The notes under the pieces: generated by a model | Databases searched by the model: none | The model's input: only the letters and a program-made list of their open reading frames with translations | Told to the model about the DNA's origin: nothing | Program-made: the position numbers and the translations under genes | IMG/VR virus record: IMGVR_UViG_3300032820_003990 | Location: 1 to 38,251 of that record | Source of the DNA: a virus | Length of the DNA stretch: 38,251 bases | Reading direction: 5' to 3' (one strand) | In this document: positions 15,129-22,764 of the stretch, piece after piece | Position numbering within the stretch: the first letter of the stretch is position 1 | How the letters are laid out: every line of letters starts with the position of its first letter

Positions 15129-15767
15129 ATGAAATCCTTAGAACGTAATGCCGTACATACATATAGCAATCGACAATTAATGAAATCTAAGAAGATTATA
15201 TTAACTGATGTTGATGGCGTACTACTTGACTGGGAGTATGCTTTTCATGTTTGGATGGAACAGCATGGGCATAATCCAGTAGATGGGTATAGATTAAAGT
15301 ATAATATTGGTGCTCGGTTTGGTATTAGAAAAGATTTAGGCCGGCGTTTAATAAATATTTTTAATGAAAGTGCGTCAATAGGGTTTTTACCTCCCTTACG
15401 AGATTCAATGTATTATGTGCGTAAATTACATGAGCAACATGGGTATGTATTTCATGCAATTACTTCATTAAGTACAAACCCTCATGCAGTTAAGTTAAGA
15501 GAACAGAATTTAGCAAAGTTATTTGGTGGTAGTGTATTTGAAAAAGTTACTTGTTTAGATACTGGTGCTGATAAAGATGATGCATTACAAAAGTACAAAA
15601 ATACAAATTGTTTATGGATTGAGGATAAAATTGCTAATGCTGAAGTAGGTCTTAATGTAGGGTTACGCAGTATTATTATGGAACATGGGCATAATATGCA
15701 TTATGAAGGCGAAGCATCCCTTGTAAAGAACTGGAAAGAAATTTACAATTTAATTATTAAACGATAA
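15129..15767 (+). CDS. HAD-family hydrolase/phosphatase
   Basis: This 212-aa protein has the haloacid-dehalogenase fold signature. D27-V-D29-G in I-I-L-T-D-V-D-G-V-L provides the nucleophile and acid, and T in A-I-T-S-L-S fits motif II. A W-I-E-D-K strand followed by N-A-E fits the metal-binding acidic motif near the C-terminus. A phosphatase acting on a nucleotide or on polynucleotide ends is plausible, because similar proteins are common in T4-like phages, but the substrate is not visible. An alternative ATG at 15180 begins just before the first beta-strand. Neither start has a good ribosome site, so the first 17 residues are uncertain. The stop codon is part of a late-promoter motif. Confidence 0.82.
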   Translation: MKSLERNAVHTYSNRQLMKSKKIILTDVDGVLLDWEYAFHVWMEQHGHNPVDGYRLKYNIGARFGIRKDLGRRLINIFNESASIGFLPPLRDSMYYVRKLHEQHGYVFHAITSLSTNPHAVKLREQNLAKLFGGSVFEKVTCLDTGADKDDALQKYKNTNCLWIEDKIANAEVGLNVGLRSIIMEHGHNMHYEGEASLVKNWKEIYNLIIKR

Positions 15768-15770
15768 ATA
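15763..15770 (+). promoter_or_regulatory. T4-late-type promoter motif (GATAAATA) overlapping a stop codon
   Basis: The TAA stop of the HAD gene is part of the motif. Five nucleotides follow before the ATG at 15776, placing the predicted +1 on the start codon. There is no Shine-Dalgarno. The sequence GATAAATA-N5-ATGGC is the same arrangement as at 24474. Confidence 0.65.
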
Positions 15771-15775
15771 TTACT

Positions 15776-16357
15776 ATGGCATTAGACAATACTTTTCTTC
15801 GAGACGCAGTTGAGAATGTTAACCGTATTAACGGTAACGAAACACTGCTTGACATGTTACTAGAATTTGAGAAAGTTCTAGATGACGTTGGCGTTTACGC
15901 ATATAAAAATTGGATGCTCGGTGAAGTAGTTGAAGGACCATTACTAGAAAGATATTGGTTTAATGTAACACTTATGTATCCTCGCAAGGAAATGCCCGAT
16001 CCAGATGCAATGCGCCGTTTGGACAAGTATGGGTGTAAAGTTGAATATGTAAAGGAACAAGTTGAAATTCCAGTAAAAGTTACAGGTCCTCAAGATTTAA
16101 AAGACCTTAAAACAAAAGAGCCAAAGATGGAATCAAAAGATGTTTGGCTTGTAAAAATCGAAATGCCTCGAAGATTCTTAGAAAATTTTGATGATCGTAG
16201 TTTAGAAGTTGCTGGTGAAAAACTTGATATTGAAGCACTTAATAAAGCAACTGATGAAGGACTTGATGATCAAAGTGAAGCTAAACAACAAGGACAAGAT
16301 ATCAATGCACCAGAACCAGCAGAAGCAATCCCGCCAGCCGGCCCACCGCCAGCTTAA
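15776..16357 (+). CDS. Hypothetical phage protein with acidic, Pro-rich tail
   Basis: This 193-aa protein has a structured N-terminal region (F-L-R-D-A-V-E-N-V-N-R-I-N-G-N-E-T-L-L-D-M-L) and a disordered C-terminus rich in Gln, Glu and Pro ending in P-P-A-G-P-P-P-A. It resembles conserved proteins of marine T4-like phages with no known function, from memory only. The start follows a late-promoter motif by 5 nt without a ribosome site, suggesting a leaderless late message. The downstream gene is open in another frame for 149 nt inside this one. Confidence 0.78.
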   Translation: MALDNTFLRDAVENVNRINGNETLLDMLLEFEKVLDDVGVYAYKNWMLGEVVEGPLLERYWFNVTLMYPRKEMPDPDAMRRLDKYGCKVEYVKEQVEIPVKVTGPQDLKDLKTKEPKMESKDVWLVKIEMPRRFLENFDDRSLEVAGEKLDIEALNKATDEGLDDQSEAKQQGQDINAPEPAEAIPPAGPPPA

Positions 16358-17105
16358 AGAAGGATTACGAGAACATGATCTTAGGGAGACAATCCTTAAG
16401 GAAATTTCTGTTGATCTATTTGATCCAAAAGCTGGAAATGAAGAAGATGTTATTGTTGTAGCATTAGAATGTGTTGATGAAAATCCAGCAAAAGACTTAG
16501 AAGAGTTTATTAGGACTGGTCCAATTGATACAATTGATTCGGATGTAAGTCCAGGCCCAAATGAAGATGGGCATTATATGGTTTTTGCTGAATTTGAAAG
16601 AAACAAAGCATTTCCTGTAAATTTTGTAAAACTTCTTAATGACATTAAACATGTTGTTAAGAATAATGAATGGAAGTTTAAGAGTTATCCAAATAAAAAT
16701 CTTGTGGATTTAACCCCTGAAAGTCTTTTACAGGAAGTAGTTACAGACCCAGTTGAGTATCAAACTGCTCGTGAGATGCATAATAGTCAGAACGCTGCAG
16801 AAAGTTTCCTTACTAAAGACTTATCTCGTAGTCATTATATTTCTGAAGGAAAATTATTTATTAGTACTGGCCAAGGAAGGTATGTTAGTTATTTGATTGA
16901 TTCAGTTGATACTGAGGCTAATATATATGAAGCAAAACAACTTAGAAATAAACCAATAAGATTTGACAATGCTCGAGTTTTGAGGTTGCAAAAGATGTTC
17001 GGTCCGTCGTATAATGTTAATAATGTTGATGAATATATAGTTGTAACAAATAGTCATGGAAATGCAATGGCACTCAAGCCAGTCGCCACCGCACAAGCCG
17101 GTTAG
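16305..17105 (+). CDS. Hypothetical phage protein with uncertain start
   Basis: This protein of up to 266 aa is not recognised. Conserved-looking sequence begins around L-R-E-H-D-L-R-E-T-I-L-K-E-I-S-V-D-L-F-D-P-K, at about nt 16360. No ATG, GTG or TTG lies close before it in frame. The nearest ATG is 16305, with AAGGA about 10 nt before it, inside the previous gene; an ATG at 16209 is also in frame. A non-standard start after the AAGAAGGA at about 16358, or a frameshift from the upstream gene, are alternatives. The second half has a beta-rich pattern. Confidence 0.65.
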   Translation: MHQNQQKQSRQPAHRQLKEGLREHDLRETILKEISVDLFDPKAGNEEDVIVVALECVDENPAKDLEEFIRTGPIDTIDSDVSPGPNEDGHYMVFAEFERNKAFPVNFVKLLNDIKHVVKNNEWKFKSYPNKNLVDLTPESLLQEVVTDPVEYQTAREMHNSQNAAESFLTKDLSRSHYISEGKLFISTGQGRYVSYLIDSVDTEANIYEAKQLRNKPIRFDNARVLRLQKMFGPSYNVNNVDEYIVVTNSHGNAMALKPVATAQAG

Positions 17106-17379
17106 CCGCCGTCAAGTTTATTCGTGGATCAAAGACTGGGAACCAATAAAATTACCAATAGCAATTAAGCTCGATCGCCCTGGCGTTCCGCATAATTGGG
17201 TGGAATGGTGTTCGGAGAATTGTGAAGGAAAATGGAGTTGGTGGTTTGAGGAAGGCACTTGGGATGATATGGCGTATATAGGATTTGAATTAAAAGAAGA
17301 AGCTGTGCTTTTTAAATTAATATTTCCAGAATGGAAAGGTGAGGCCTCATTAGCATTGTGGCCCGTAACGGAGAGGTAA
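17056..17379 (+). CDS. Hypothetical Trp-rich protein
   Basis: This 107-aa protein is not recognised. It is unusually rich in tryptophan (W-V-E-W-C-S-E-N-C-E-G-K-W-S-W-W-F) and has two cysteines. The start at 17056, or 17062 two codons later, lies inside the preceding gene and gives a 50-nt overlap; no later in-frame start exists before the conserved-looking part. It ends directly before the i-spanin gene. Confidence 0.65.
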   Translation: MEMQWHSSQSPPHKPVSRRQVYSWIKDWEPIKLPIAIKLDRPGVPHNWVEWCSENCEGKWSWWFEEGTWDDMAYIGFELKEEAVLFKLIFPEWKGEASLALWPVTER

Positions 17380-17877
17380 ATGTTTTTTGGGAAACTAAAG
17401 CTATACTTTATTTTGCTCTTGCTTTTAGCAGGAATCGTAGGGGTTGCTTATTGGTATTATAATGATACACAAGATAAGTTAAGAGTCTCAGCAGAGAAAA
17501 ATGCTGTGCTAACAATAACAAGAGAGCAACAAGAATTAGCGATTAAAAAACTTAATGATGATGTAGCACGGAGCCAGGCTATTGTAGAGGATTTGCGAGA
17601 ACAGTTTTCTGCACTTCATGATGATTATAATGCGTTAGAGAAAAGGTTTAACAAGCAGAGTGTAAATTTTGGAACACGTGATATCGGAAAGTTAGCAGAA
17701 GCAAAACCAAAGTTAATTGAAAGAGTAATTGATAAAGCAACTAAAAATGTTTTACGATGTTTTGAACTTGCCGCTGGTGCTCAACGCACACATGATGAAA
17801 TAGCGGCTAGAAAGAAATCAGAGACAAATCCAGAATGCCCTGCTTTAGCAAATCCTAATTATGTAGAGGAAGATTAA
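17380..17877 (+). CDS. Rz-like i-spanin (inner-membrane spanin)
   Basis: This 165-aa protein has one N-terminal membrane segment (about 8-27, L-L-L-L-L-A-G-I-V-G-V) and a long periplasmic coiled coil (about 30-95) rich in Glu, Lys and Leu. Near the C-terminus is N-P-E-C-P-A-L-A-N-P, as in many Rz proteins. This is the layout of i-spanins, which join outer-membrane o-spanins and fuse the two membranes in the last step of lysis of Gram-negative hosts. GGAGAGG precedes the ATG. The adjacent lipoprotein gene supports the assignment. Sequence identity to a specific Rz could not be judged. Confidence 0.75.
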   Translation: MFFGKLKLYFILLLLLAGIVGVAYWYYNDTQDKLRVSAEKNAVLTITREQQELAIKKLNDDVARSQAIVEDLREQFSALHDDYNALEKRFNKQSVNFGTRDIGKLAEAKPKLIERVIDKATKNVLRCFELAAGAQRTHDEIAARKKSETNPECPALANPNYVEED

Positions 17878-18330
17878 ATGAAGATAATTGCGTTAATAGC
17901 TATTTTTTCGATGTTTGGATTATCGGGTTGTGCAACAACTCAAACAATAAAGGTATTAAGTGTACCAGTTGACGAGGTTCCTCTTAATCCTCCAACAGTT
18001 CGGAAATTAGAATTGCAGGATATAGATTGGTTTATTGTTACACCAGAGAATATCGATGAAGTGTTTGCTAAACTTAAAGACCAGAGAAAGGATGTTGTAT
18101 TGTTTGGTTTAACTGATGATGGTTACAAAGCAATCAGTTTAAATTTAGGGCAGATACGAGAATTAATAGCACAACAACAAGCAATCATTGAAGCCTATAA
18201 GGAATATTATAAAGAAACACAGAAACGCATTGGAAAGCAAAAGGATGATTACAATGAAAAGTTAACTCAACCTGTTGATGATAATGCTACGTTTGATTTG
18301 GGAAAGTTTATCGAAAACATCTTTCGTTAA
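17878..18330 (+). CDS. Outer-membrane lipoprotein, probable o-spanin
   Basis: This 150-aa protein begins with a lipoprotein signal peptide ending in the lipobox L-S-G-C (C18), so the mature protein would be lipid-anchored. Ala-Thr at positions 2-3 after the cysteine do not suggest inner-membrane retention. The middle contains P-L-N-P-P, and the C-terminal half is predicted coiled coil (I-A-Q-Q-Q-A-I-I-E-A-Y-K-E-Y-Y-K). It follows the i-spanin gene with no gap, the usual order of a separated spanin pair. It is longer than classical Rz1. Confidence 0.72.
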   Translation: MKIIALIAIFSMFGLSGCATTQTIKVLSVPVDEVPLNPPTVRKLELQDIDWFIVTPENIDEVFAKLKDQRKDVVLFGLTDDGYKAISLNLGQIRELIAQQQAIIEAYKEYYKETQKRIGKQKDDYNEKLTQPVDDNATFDLGKFIENIFR

Positions 18331-18332
18331 GA

Positions 18333-18360
18333 TTGACAAAAACCCAGGATATTTTATAAT
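18333..18360 (+). promoter_or_regulatory. Sigma70-like promoter P3 directly before dnaJ
   Basis: TTGACA at 18333-18338 and a perfect TATAAT at 18355-18360 are separated by 16 nt, with an ACCCAGGAT spacer core similar to P1 and P2. Only 6 nt separate the -10 box from the dnaJ ATG, so the predicted transcript is leaderless or nearly so. Confidence 0.85.
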
Positions 18361-18366
18361 AGTATA

Positions 18367-19242
18367 ATGCAGGATTACTATGAAACATTGGGTGTAAAAG
18401 CAGAAGCATCCAAGCCAGAGATTACAAAGGCTTTTCGGAAACTAGCCCAAAAGCATCATCCTGACCGAGGTGGTAATGAAACAGAATTTAAAAAAATAAA
18501 TGAGGCATATGACACATTAAAAGATAAGGAAAAGCGAGCAGATTATGATAATACGAGAAACTTTGGTTATCAATCAAACAATCGTACAGGTCAACATGCA
18601 ACAGACCCAGGAGGGTTTCGTGTATACCGAACATCATCTGGGTTTCCATTCGAAGGTGGTCCCGGTGGAGTTGAAGAAATGTTTTCAGCAGTGTTCGGTC
18701 AAGGGTTTGCTCGTCAGGTAGTTAATCGTAATATAACTTTAAATTATGAGATTACTGTTGAAGATGCTTATAAAGGATTGCAACAACAATTAGATATTAA
18801 TTTGCCAAGTGGTGTAGTAAGGAGTGTTAATGTTACAATTCCAGCAGGAATAAAAAGTGGAAGTAAGATAAAGTTTGCTGGGTTAGGAGATAATTCATTT
18901 TCATCAGCACCTGCAGGTGATTTAATTATTGTTGTTAATGTTAAAGAGACTGATGCATGGAGTCGAGAAAAGGACGATTTAATAACTACAATTAAACTTG
19001 ATATGTTTGATGCGGCAACAGGATGTGAGGCAAAAGTAAGACATCTTGATGGTAAAGTTTTAAGTGTAAAAATTCCAGCTGGAACACAGCCTGGTGCAAA
19101 AATTCGTCTTAAAGGAAAAGGCATGGCAAGTATTCGAACAAAAGGGTTCGGCAGTTTAGTTTTAATAGTTAATGTAGAGATTCCAAAAAATTTAACCCAA
19201 AAACAGACAGAGATGTTAAAAGCAATTAAAGACATGCGGTAA
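18367..19242 (+). CDS. dnaJ: DnaJ/CbpA-type J-domain co-chaperone (type II, no zinc finger)
   Basis: This 291-aa protein stimulates the ATPase of Hsp70 (DnaK) and delivers substrates. The J domain occupies 1-65 with the essential H-P-D motif at 31-33. A short Gly/Phe-rich linker (G-F-P-F-E-G-G-P-G-G) follows. The two C-terminal beta-domains come next, with P-A-G-I-K-S-G-S-K-I and P-A-G-T-Q-P-G-A-K-I-R-L-K-G-K-G repeats. The cysteine-rich zinc domain of type I DnaJ is absent, so this is CbpA-like. The start is the canonical first residue of the family, leaving no room for a ribosome site. The stop codon is embedded in the late-promoter motif for the deformylase gene. Confidence 0.93.
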   Translation: MQDYYETLGVKAEASKPEITKAFRKLAQKHHPDRGGNETEFKKINEAYDTLKDKEKRADYDNTRNFGYQSNNRTGQHATDPGGFRVYRTSSGFPFEGGPGGVEEMFSAVFGQGFARQVVNRNITLNYEITVEDAYKGLQQQLDINLPSGVVRSVNVTIPAGIKSGSKIKFAGLGDNSFSSAPAGDLIIVVNVKETDAWSREKDDLITTIKLDMFDAATGCEAKVRHLDGKVLSVKIPAGTQPGAKIRLKGKGMASIRTKGFGSLVLIVNVEIPKNLTQKQTEMLKAIKDMR

Positions 19243-19245
19243 ATA
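19238..19245 (+). promoter_or_regulatory. T4-late-type promoter motif (GGTAAATA) overlapping the dnaJ stop
   Basis: The TAA stop of dnaJ is part of TAAATA. Six nucleotides follow before the deformylase ATG at 19252, so the predicted +1 falls within one or two bases of the start codon. No Shine-Dalgarno is seen. Confidence 0.5.
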
Positions 19246-19251
19246 TTGTTA

Positions 19252-19728
19252 ATGGAACTTGTTTATTATCCAAATGAAGTACTAGCAAACATTTGTGTAG
19301 AAGCTGATTTTGAAAGCATAGATATTGCAAAAGATGCATATCAGATGTTTCGGATAATGAAGGATAACAGTGGTATAGGATTAGCGGCTCCACAGGCAGG
19401 ACTTAATTATAGAATGTTTATTATGGAAGATTTAGTTATTGTTAATCCTACTATTAAAGAAACAAGTAAAGAAGTTATTAAAGAGGTAGAAGGGTGTTTA
19501 AGTTTTCCACAATTATGGATGAATGTTGAAAGAGCAAAAACTATTGTAGCCAATTTCTTTGATGAGAATGGTGTAGAGAAAACAGAGGAGTTTTCAGATA
19601 TATATTCGAGATGTTTCCAACATGAGTTTGATCATTTAGATGGTGTTTGTTTTAACCAGAGAGTATCGAGAATGGTATTTGAGATAGCAAAGAAAAAGAG
19701 GAAAAAGGAACGTGGCAGACAGAATTGA
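19252..19728 (+). CDS. def: Peptide deformylase
   Basis: This 158-aa metalloenzyme removes the formyl group from new proteins. All three family motifs are present: G-I-G-L-A-A-P-Q-A-G at 41-50, E-G-C-L-S-F-P at 80-86 (metal ligand C82), and H-E-F-D-H at 124-128 (ligands H124 and H128, catalytic E125). The C-terminus is short and basic, as in cyanophage deformylases, which are known phage-borne metabolic genes. The ATG at 19252 is preferred to a TTG at 19246 and lies just after a late-promoter motif. It overlaps the clpA-like gene by 17 nt. Confidence 0.95.
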   Translation: MELVYYPNEVLANICVEADFESIDIAKDAYQMFRIMKDNSGIGLAAPQAGLNYRMFIMEDLVIVNPTIKETSKEVIKEVEGCLSFPQLWMNVERAKTIVANFFDENGVEKTEEFSDIYSRCFQHEFDHLDGVCFNQRVSRMVFEIAKKKRKKERGRQN

Positions 19729-21910
19729 AGGATTAGTTGAACGAGCAGTAGATATGGCCGCTGAAAACAGCCACGAGTATGTTACTCTTGAACATTTGTT
19801 GTATAGTTTGTTAGAGGATGACGATGTCGCTGAAGTTATTAAAAAGTGTAATGCTGATATTCCAATTTTAAAAGAAAAAGTTGGGTTACACATTACACAA
19901 GATAAAAAAGATATTGTGTTAGATGATCCAATGGTTAAGCCACAAAAAACACAAAGTCTTGAACGTGTTTTTCATAGGGCATTTACACAAGTAATTTTTA
20001 GTGGGCGTAAAGCATTAGAACCGAAAGATTTGCTTGTTAGTATAATGAGCGAAACTGAGAGTTATGCTCATTATTTCTTGTTATCGAATGGAGTTGATAA
20101 AGAAAAACTTATACAAGTTCTTACAAAGGCACATTCAGACGGGGAAGCAAATGCAATAGAGCAATGGTGTATTAATCTTAATGAAGAAGCAGAACAAAAT
20201 AAAATTGATCCTTTAATTGGTAGAGAAGAAGAAGTTCTTGCATTACAGGAAACATTAGCACGGCGCCGTAAGAACAATGTTATTATTGTTGGTGACGCTG
20301 GTGTTGGTAAAACTGCAATAGCAGAAGGACTTGCTAAAAAGATTGTTGATAAGGAAGTTCCTGCGTTGCTTGCAGATAAAGAAGTGTGGAACATTGACAT
20401 TGGTGCAATGGTTGCTGGCTCGAAGTATAGAGGCGATTTTGAAGAACGCATTAAGTTTGTTCTCGATGAACTTATTAATAAAGGTAATGCAATTATGTTT
20501 ATTGATGAGATACATCAAATACTTGGTGCAGGCTCAGCAGGACAAAGTAACATTGATGCCGCACAATTATTAAAACCCATTTTAAGTAAAGGCGACATAC
20601 AAGTTATAGGTGCAACAACTTACGAAGAATATCGTAAGCATATTGAAAAGGATAGAGCACTTATGAGACGCTTTCATAAGTTAGATTTGCCTGAGCCTAC
20701 TGTTGAGGATGCAAAACAAATACTCGAAGGACTTAAACCATATTATGAAGCATTTCATAACATTGAGTTTGAGGATGGTGTGTTAGATTATATTGTTGAG
20801 ACAAGTGATAGATATATACAGGCACGATTTTTACCTGATAAGGCTATTGATGTAGTTGACATGGCTGGTGCTAAAGTTAGATTGTTTAATCATGATAAAA
20901 AAGAGAAAACAATTATTACTCTCAAAGATGTAGAGAAAGTTATTAGTAAAATGGCAAACTTGCCTATAGAAGTTATTGATAAAGATGAGACAGATATTTA
21001 CGAAGACCTCGAGGATACATTAGGGAAGTTTGTATATGGGCAAGATAAAGCACTTACTACTTTAACAGATGCTATCCTTGTTAATAAAGCAGGATTGCGT
21101 GAACCGGATAAACCAATTGGTAGTTTTCTATTCGTAGGTCCAACTGGTTGTGGTAAAACAGAAACTGCTAAACAACTTGCAGAGGCTCTTGGTGTTAAGT
21201 TATTAAAGTATGATATGTCAGAGTATATAGAAAAGCATTCAGTAAGTAAACTTATTGGTGCACCTCCTGGGTATGTTGGTTATGCAGAAGGTAGTGTAGG
21301 ATCAGGACAACTTATTAATGATGTTGAGAAGGATCCTAATTCTGTGTTGCTACTTGACGAGGTAGAGAAAGCTGCTCCTGAAGTGTTACAAATTTTGTTA
21401 CAAATTATGGATGATGGTAGGTTAACAAGTAGTGATGGTAAGACTGTTAACTTTTATAATACTGTTTTGATTATGACATCCAATCTTGGTGCGTCTGATA
21501 TGGAGAAAAATGCTATTGGCTTTGGATCTTTGGAAAAAACTGGAGTCGATGATGACGCAGTTGAATCATTTTTTGCACCTGAGTTTAGAAACAGGCTTGA
21601 CGCAACAGTTAAGTTTGGTAAGTTAAATGAAGAAATTATTTTAATGATCGTTGATAAAGTTCTCAATGAAACAAATAAACTTCTCGAGAAACGTGGTGTA
21701 AAAATTACTATATTAAAGAGTGCTAAAATGTGGCTTCGAGATAATGGCTATAATGAAACAATGGGTGCAAGGCCCTTAAAGAGATTGTTCGAAGAGAAAA
21801 TTAAGAAGCCATTAAGTAGGGAGATATTGTTTGGCCGCCTGAAAGACGGTGGCAAAGTTCGTGTTTCATTAGAAGGCGACGAATTAAAATTTACATATAA
21901 CGGCGAATAA
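19712..21910 (+). CDS. clpA: ClpA-like AAA+ unfoldase with ClpP-binding loop
   Basis: This 732-aa protein is a two-ring Clp/Hsp100 unfoldase. An N-domain (1-145) is followed by AAA-1 with Walker A G-D-A-G-V-G-K-T at 194-201 and Walker B at 261-266. AAA-2 has Walker A G-P-T-G-C-G-K-T at 476-483 and Walker B at 545-550. The long coiled-coil M domain of ClpB is missing, which places it in the ClpA class (E. coli ClpA is 758 aa). I-G-F at 602-604 sits where ClpA carries its I-G-L/F loop for docking to ClpP, so it may feed proteins to host ClpP. No clpP is seen here. A GTG start at 19712 has an AAGGA site. It ends in a TAATG overlap. Confidence 0.92.
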   Translation: MADRIEGLVERAVDMAAENSHEYVTLEHLLYSLLEDDDVAEVIKKCNADIPILKEKVGLHITQDKKDIVLDDPMVKPQKTQSLERVFHRAFTQVIFSGRKALEPKDLLVSIMSETESYAHYFLLSNGVDKEKLIQVLTKAHSDGEANAIEQWCINLNEEAEQNKIDPLIGREEEVLALQETLARRRKNNVIIVGDAGVGKTAIAEGLAKKIVDKEVPALLADKEVWNIDIGAMVAGSKYRGDFEERIKFVLDELINKGNAIMFIDEIHQILGAGSAGQSNIDAAQLLKPILSKGDIQVIGATTYEEYRKHIEKDRALMRRFHKLDLPEPTVEDAKQILEGLKPYYEAFHNIEFEDGVLDYIVETSDRYIQARFLPDKAIDVVDMAGAKVRLFNHDKKEKTIITLKDVEKVISKMANLPIEVIDKDETDIYEDLEDTLGKFVYGQDKALTTLTDAILVNKAGLREPDKPIGSFLFVGPTGCGKTETAKQLAEALGVKLLKYDMSEYIEKHSVSKLIGAPPGYVGYAEGSVGSGQLINDVEKDPNSVLLLDEVEKAAPEVLQILLQIMDDGRLTSSDGKTVNFYNTVLIMTSNLGASDMEKNAIGFGSLEKTGVDDDAVESFFAPEFRNRLDATVKFGKLNEEIILMIVDKVLNETNKLLEKRGVKITILKSAKMWLRDNGYNETMGARPLKRLFEEKIKKPLSREILFGRLKDGGKVRVSLEGDELKFTYNGE

Positions 21911-22764
21911 TGCTTGTAACATTAAACTTAAAAGGATTGTATCCTAATGTGGCCGGCGCGGTAGTTCCGGTACATAAATTATATTTTCAAAATTTCCCTA
22001 CGGGTGGTTTTGTATTTAAAGTTAATTTTCAAGTACGATCAATGTATGATACAATGTATGGCGCCTCTGCATGTGATGATGCTGAAGCAAAAAAATTAGA
22101 TAAAGGATATCATGATATTTCAAAATGGATCCGTAACACGTATAGAACAGACCAAATTCCATTCCCAGGTGACCTTAAAGAGAGACAAAGTTTTCAAACA
22201 CGAACATTGTTTTTAAAACATCCAGACAGATTTGATGAACTATTAGATAAGTTTGGTCATCTTGTTATTTCAGCAGAACGTCCAATTAACCAAACACATT
22301 ATAATATGCTGTTAGATGGTGATCATGTTGTTTTTAGAGAGAACTTGTTTTGGAGGAAGTATAGATACCGTGTAGGGTTTCGTTCTTCACCGACATTTTA
22401 TGATAGTAGCGTGCCCTGGTTAATGGAATTTTTCGAAGATAGATCCCGGAATGATTATAAATTTAATGCCAATTTACAAAGAGCTATTACTGATCAAACG
22501 ACTCATAAGCATTTTCATGCTATTGGTACAAAGTACACACCATTTGGAAATTTTAGGCGTAAGAAACGATATTATTACTATGGACACAATATTTTTGTAA
22601 ATAATAAAGAGGATATTGTAATGATCAAGCTTCGTATGAATGAAGATGTTTTTAAAGTAGAACGCATATTCAGATACGAAGAATTGGGCGATATTGTAAC
22701 AGAGATAGCAGATGGAAATCAGTCAGGTGGGCATCGAACTAATCAAGCAGTTCGAAGGATGTAG
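21910..22764 (+). CDS. Hypothetical phage protein
   Basis: This 284-aa protein is not recognised. It is basic and rich in aromatic residues, with a cluster R-R-K-K-R-Y-Y-Y-Y-G-H near residue 220. It has no membrane or secretion signal. Its start shares a base with the clpA-like stop, so it is co-translated with the unfoldase gene. Its last 53 nt overlap the endolysin gene. Confidence 0.8.
   Translation: MLVTLNLKGLYPNVAGAVVPVHKLYFQNFPTGGFVFKVNFQVRSMYDTMYGASACDDAEAKKLDKGYHDISKWIRNTYRTDQIPFPGDLKERQSFQTRTLFLKHPDRFDELLDKFGHLVISAERPINQTHYNMLLDGDHVVFRENLFWRKYRYRVGFRSSPTFYDSSVPWLMEFFEDRSRNDYKFNANLQRAITDQTTHKHFHAIGTKYTPFGNFRRKKRYYYYGHNIFVNNKEDIVMIKLRMNEDVFKVERIFRYEELGDIVTEIADGNQSGGHRTNQAVRRM

Noticed and set aside
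15345-15365. TAAATA motif inside the HAD gene as a late promoter
   Set aside because: It is within a coding frame with no suitably placed downstream start. TAAATA is expected often by chance in this AT-rich sequence.
18768-19235. 155-codon minus-strand open frame inside dnaJ
   Set aside because: The plus-strand frame is a clear DnaJ with all motifs; the antisense frame is a by-product of codon bias.
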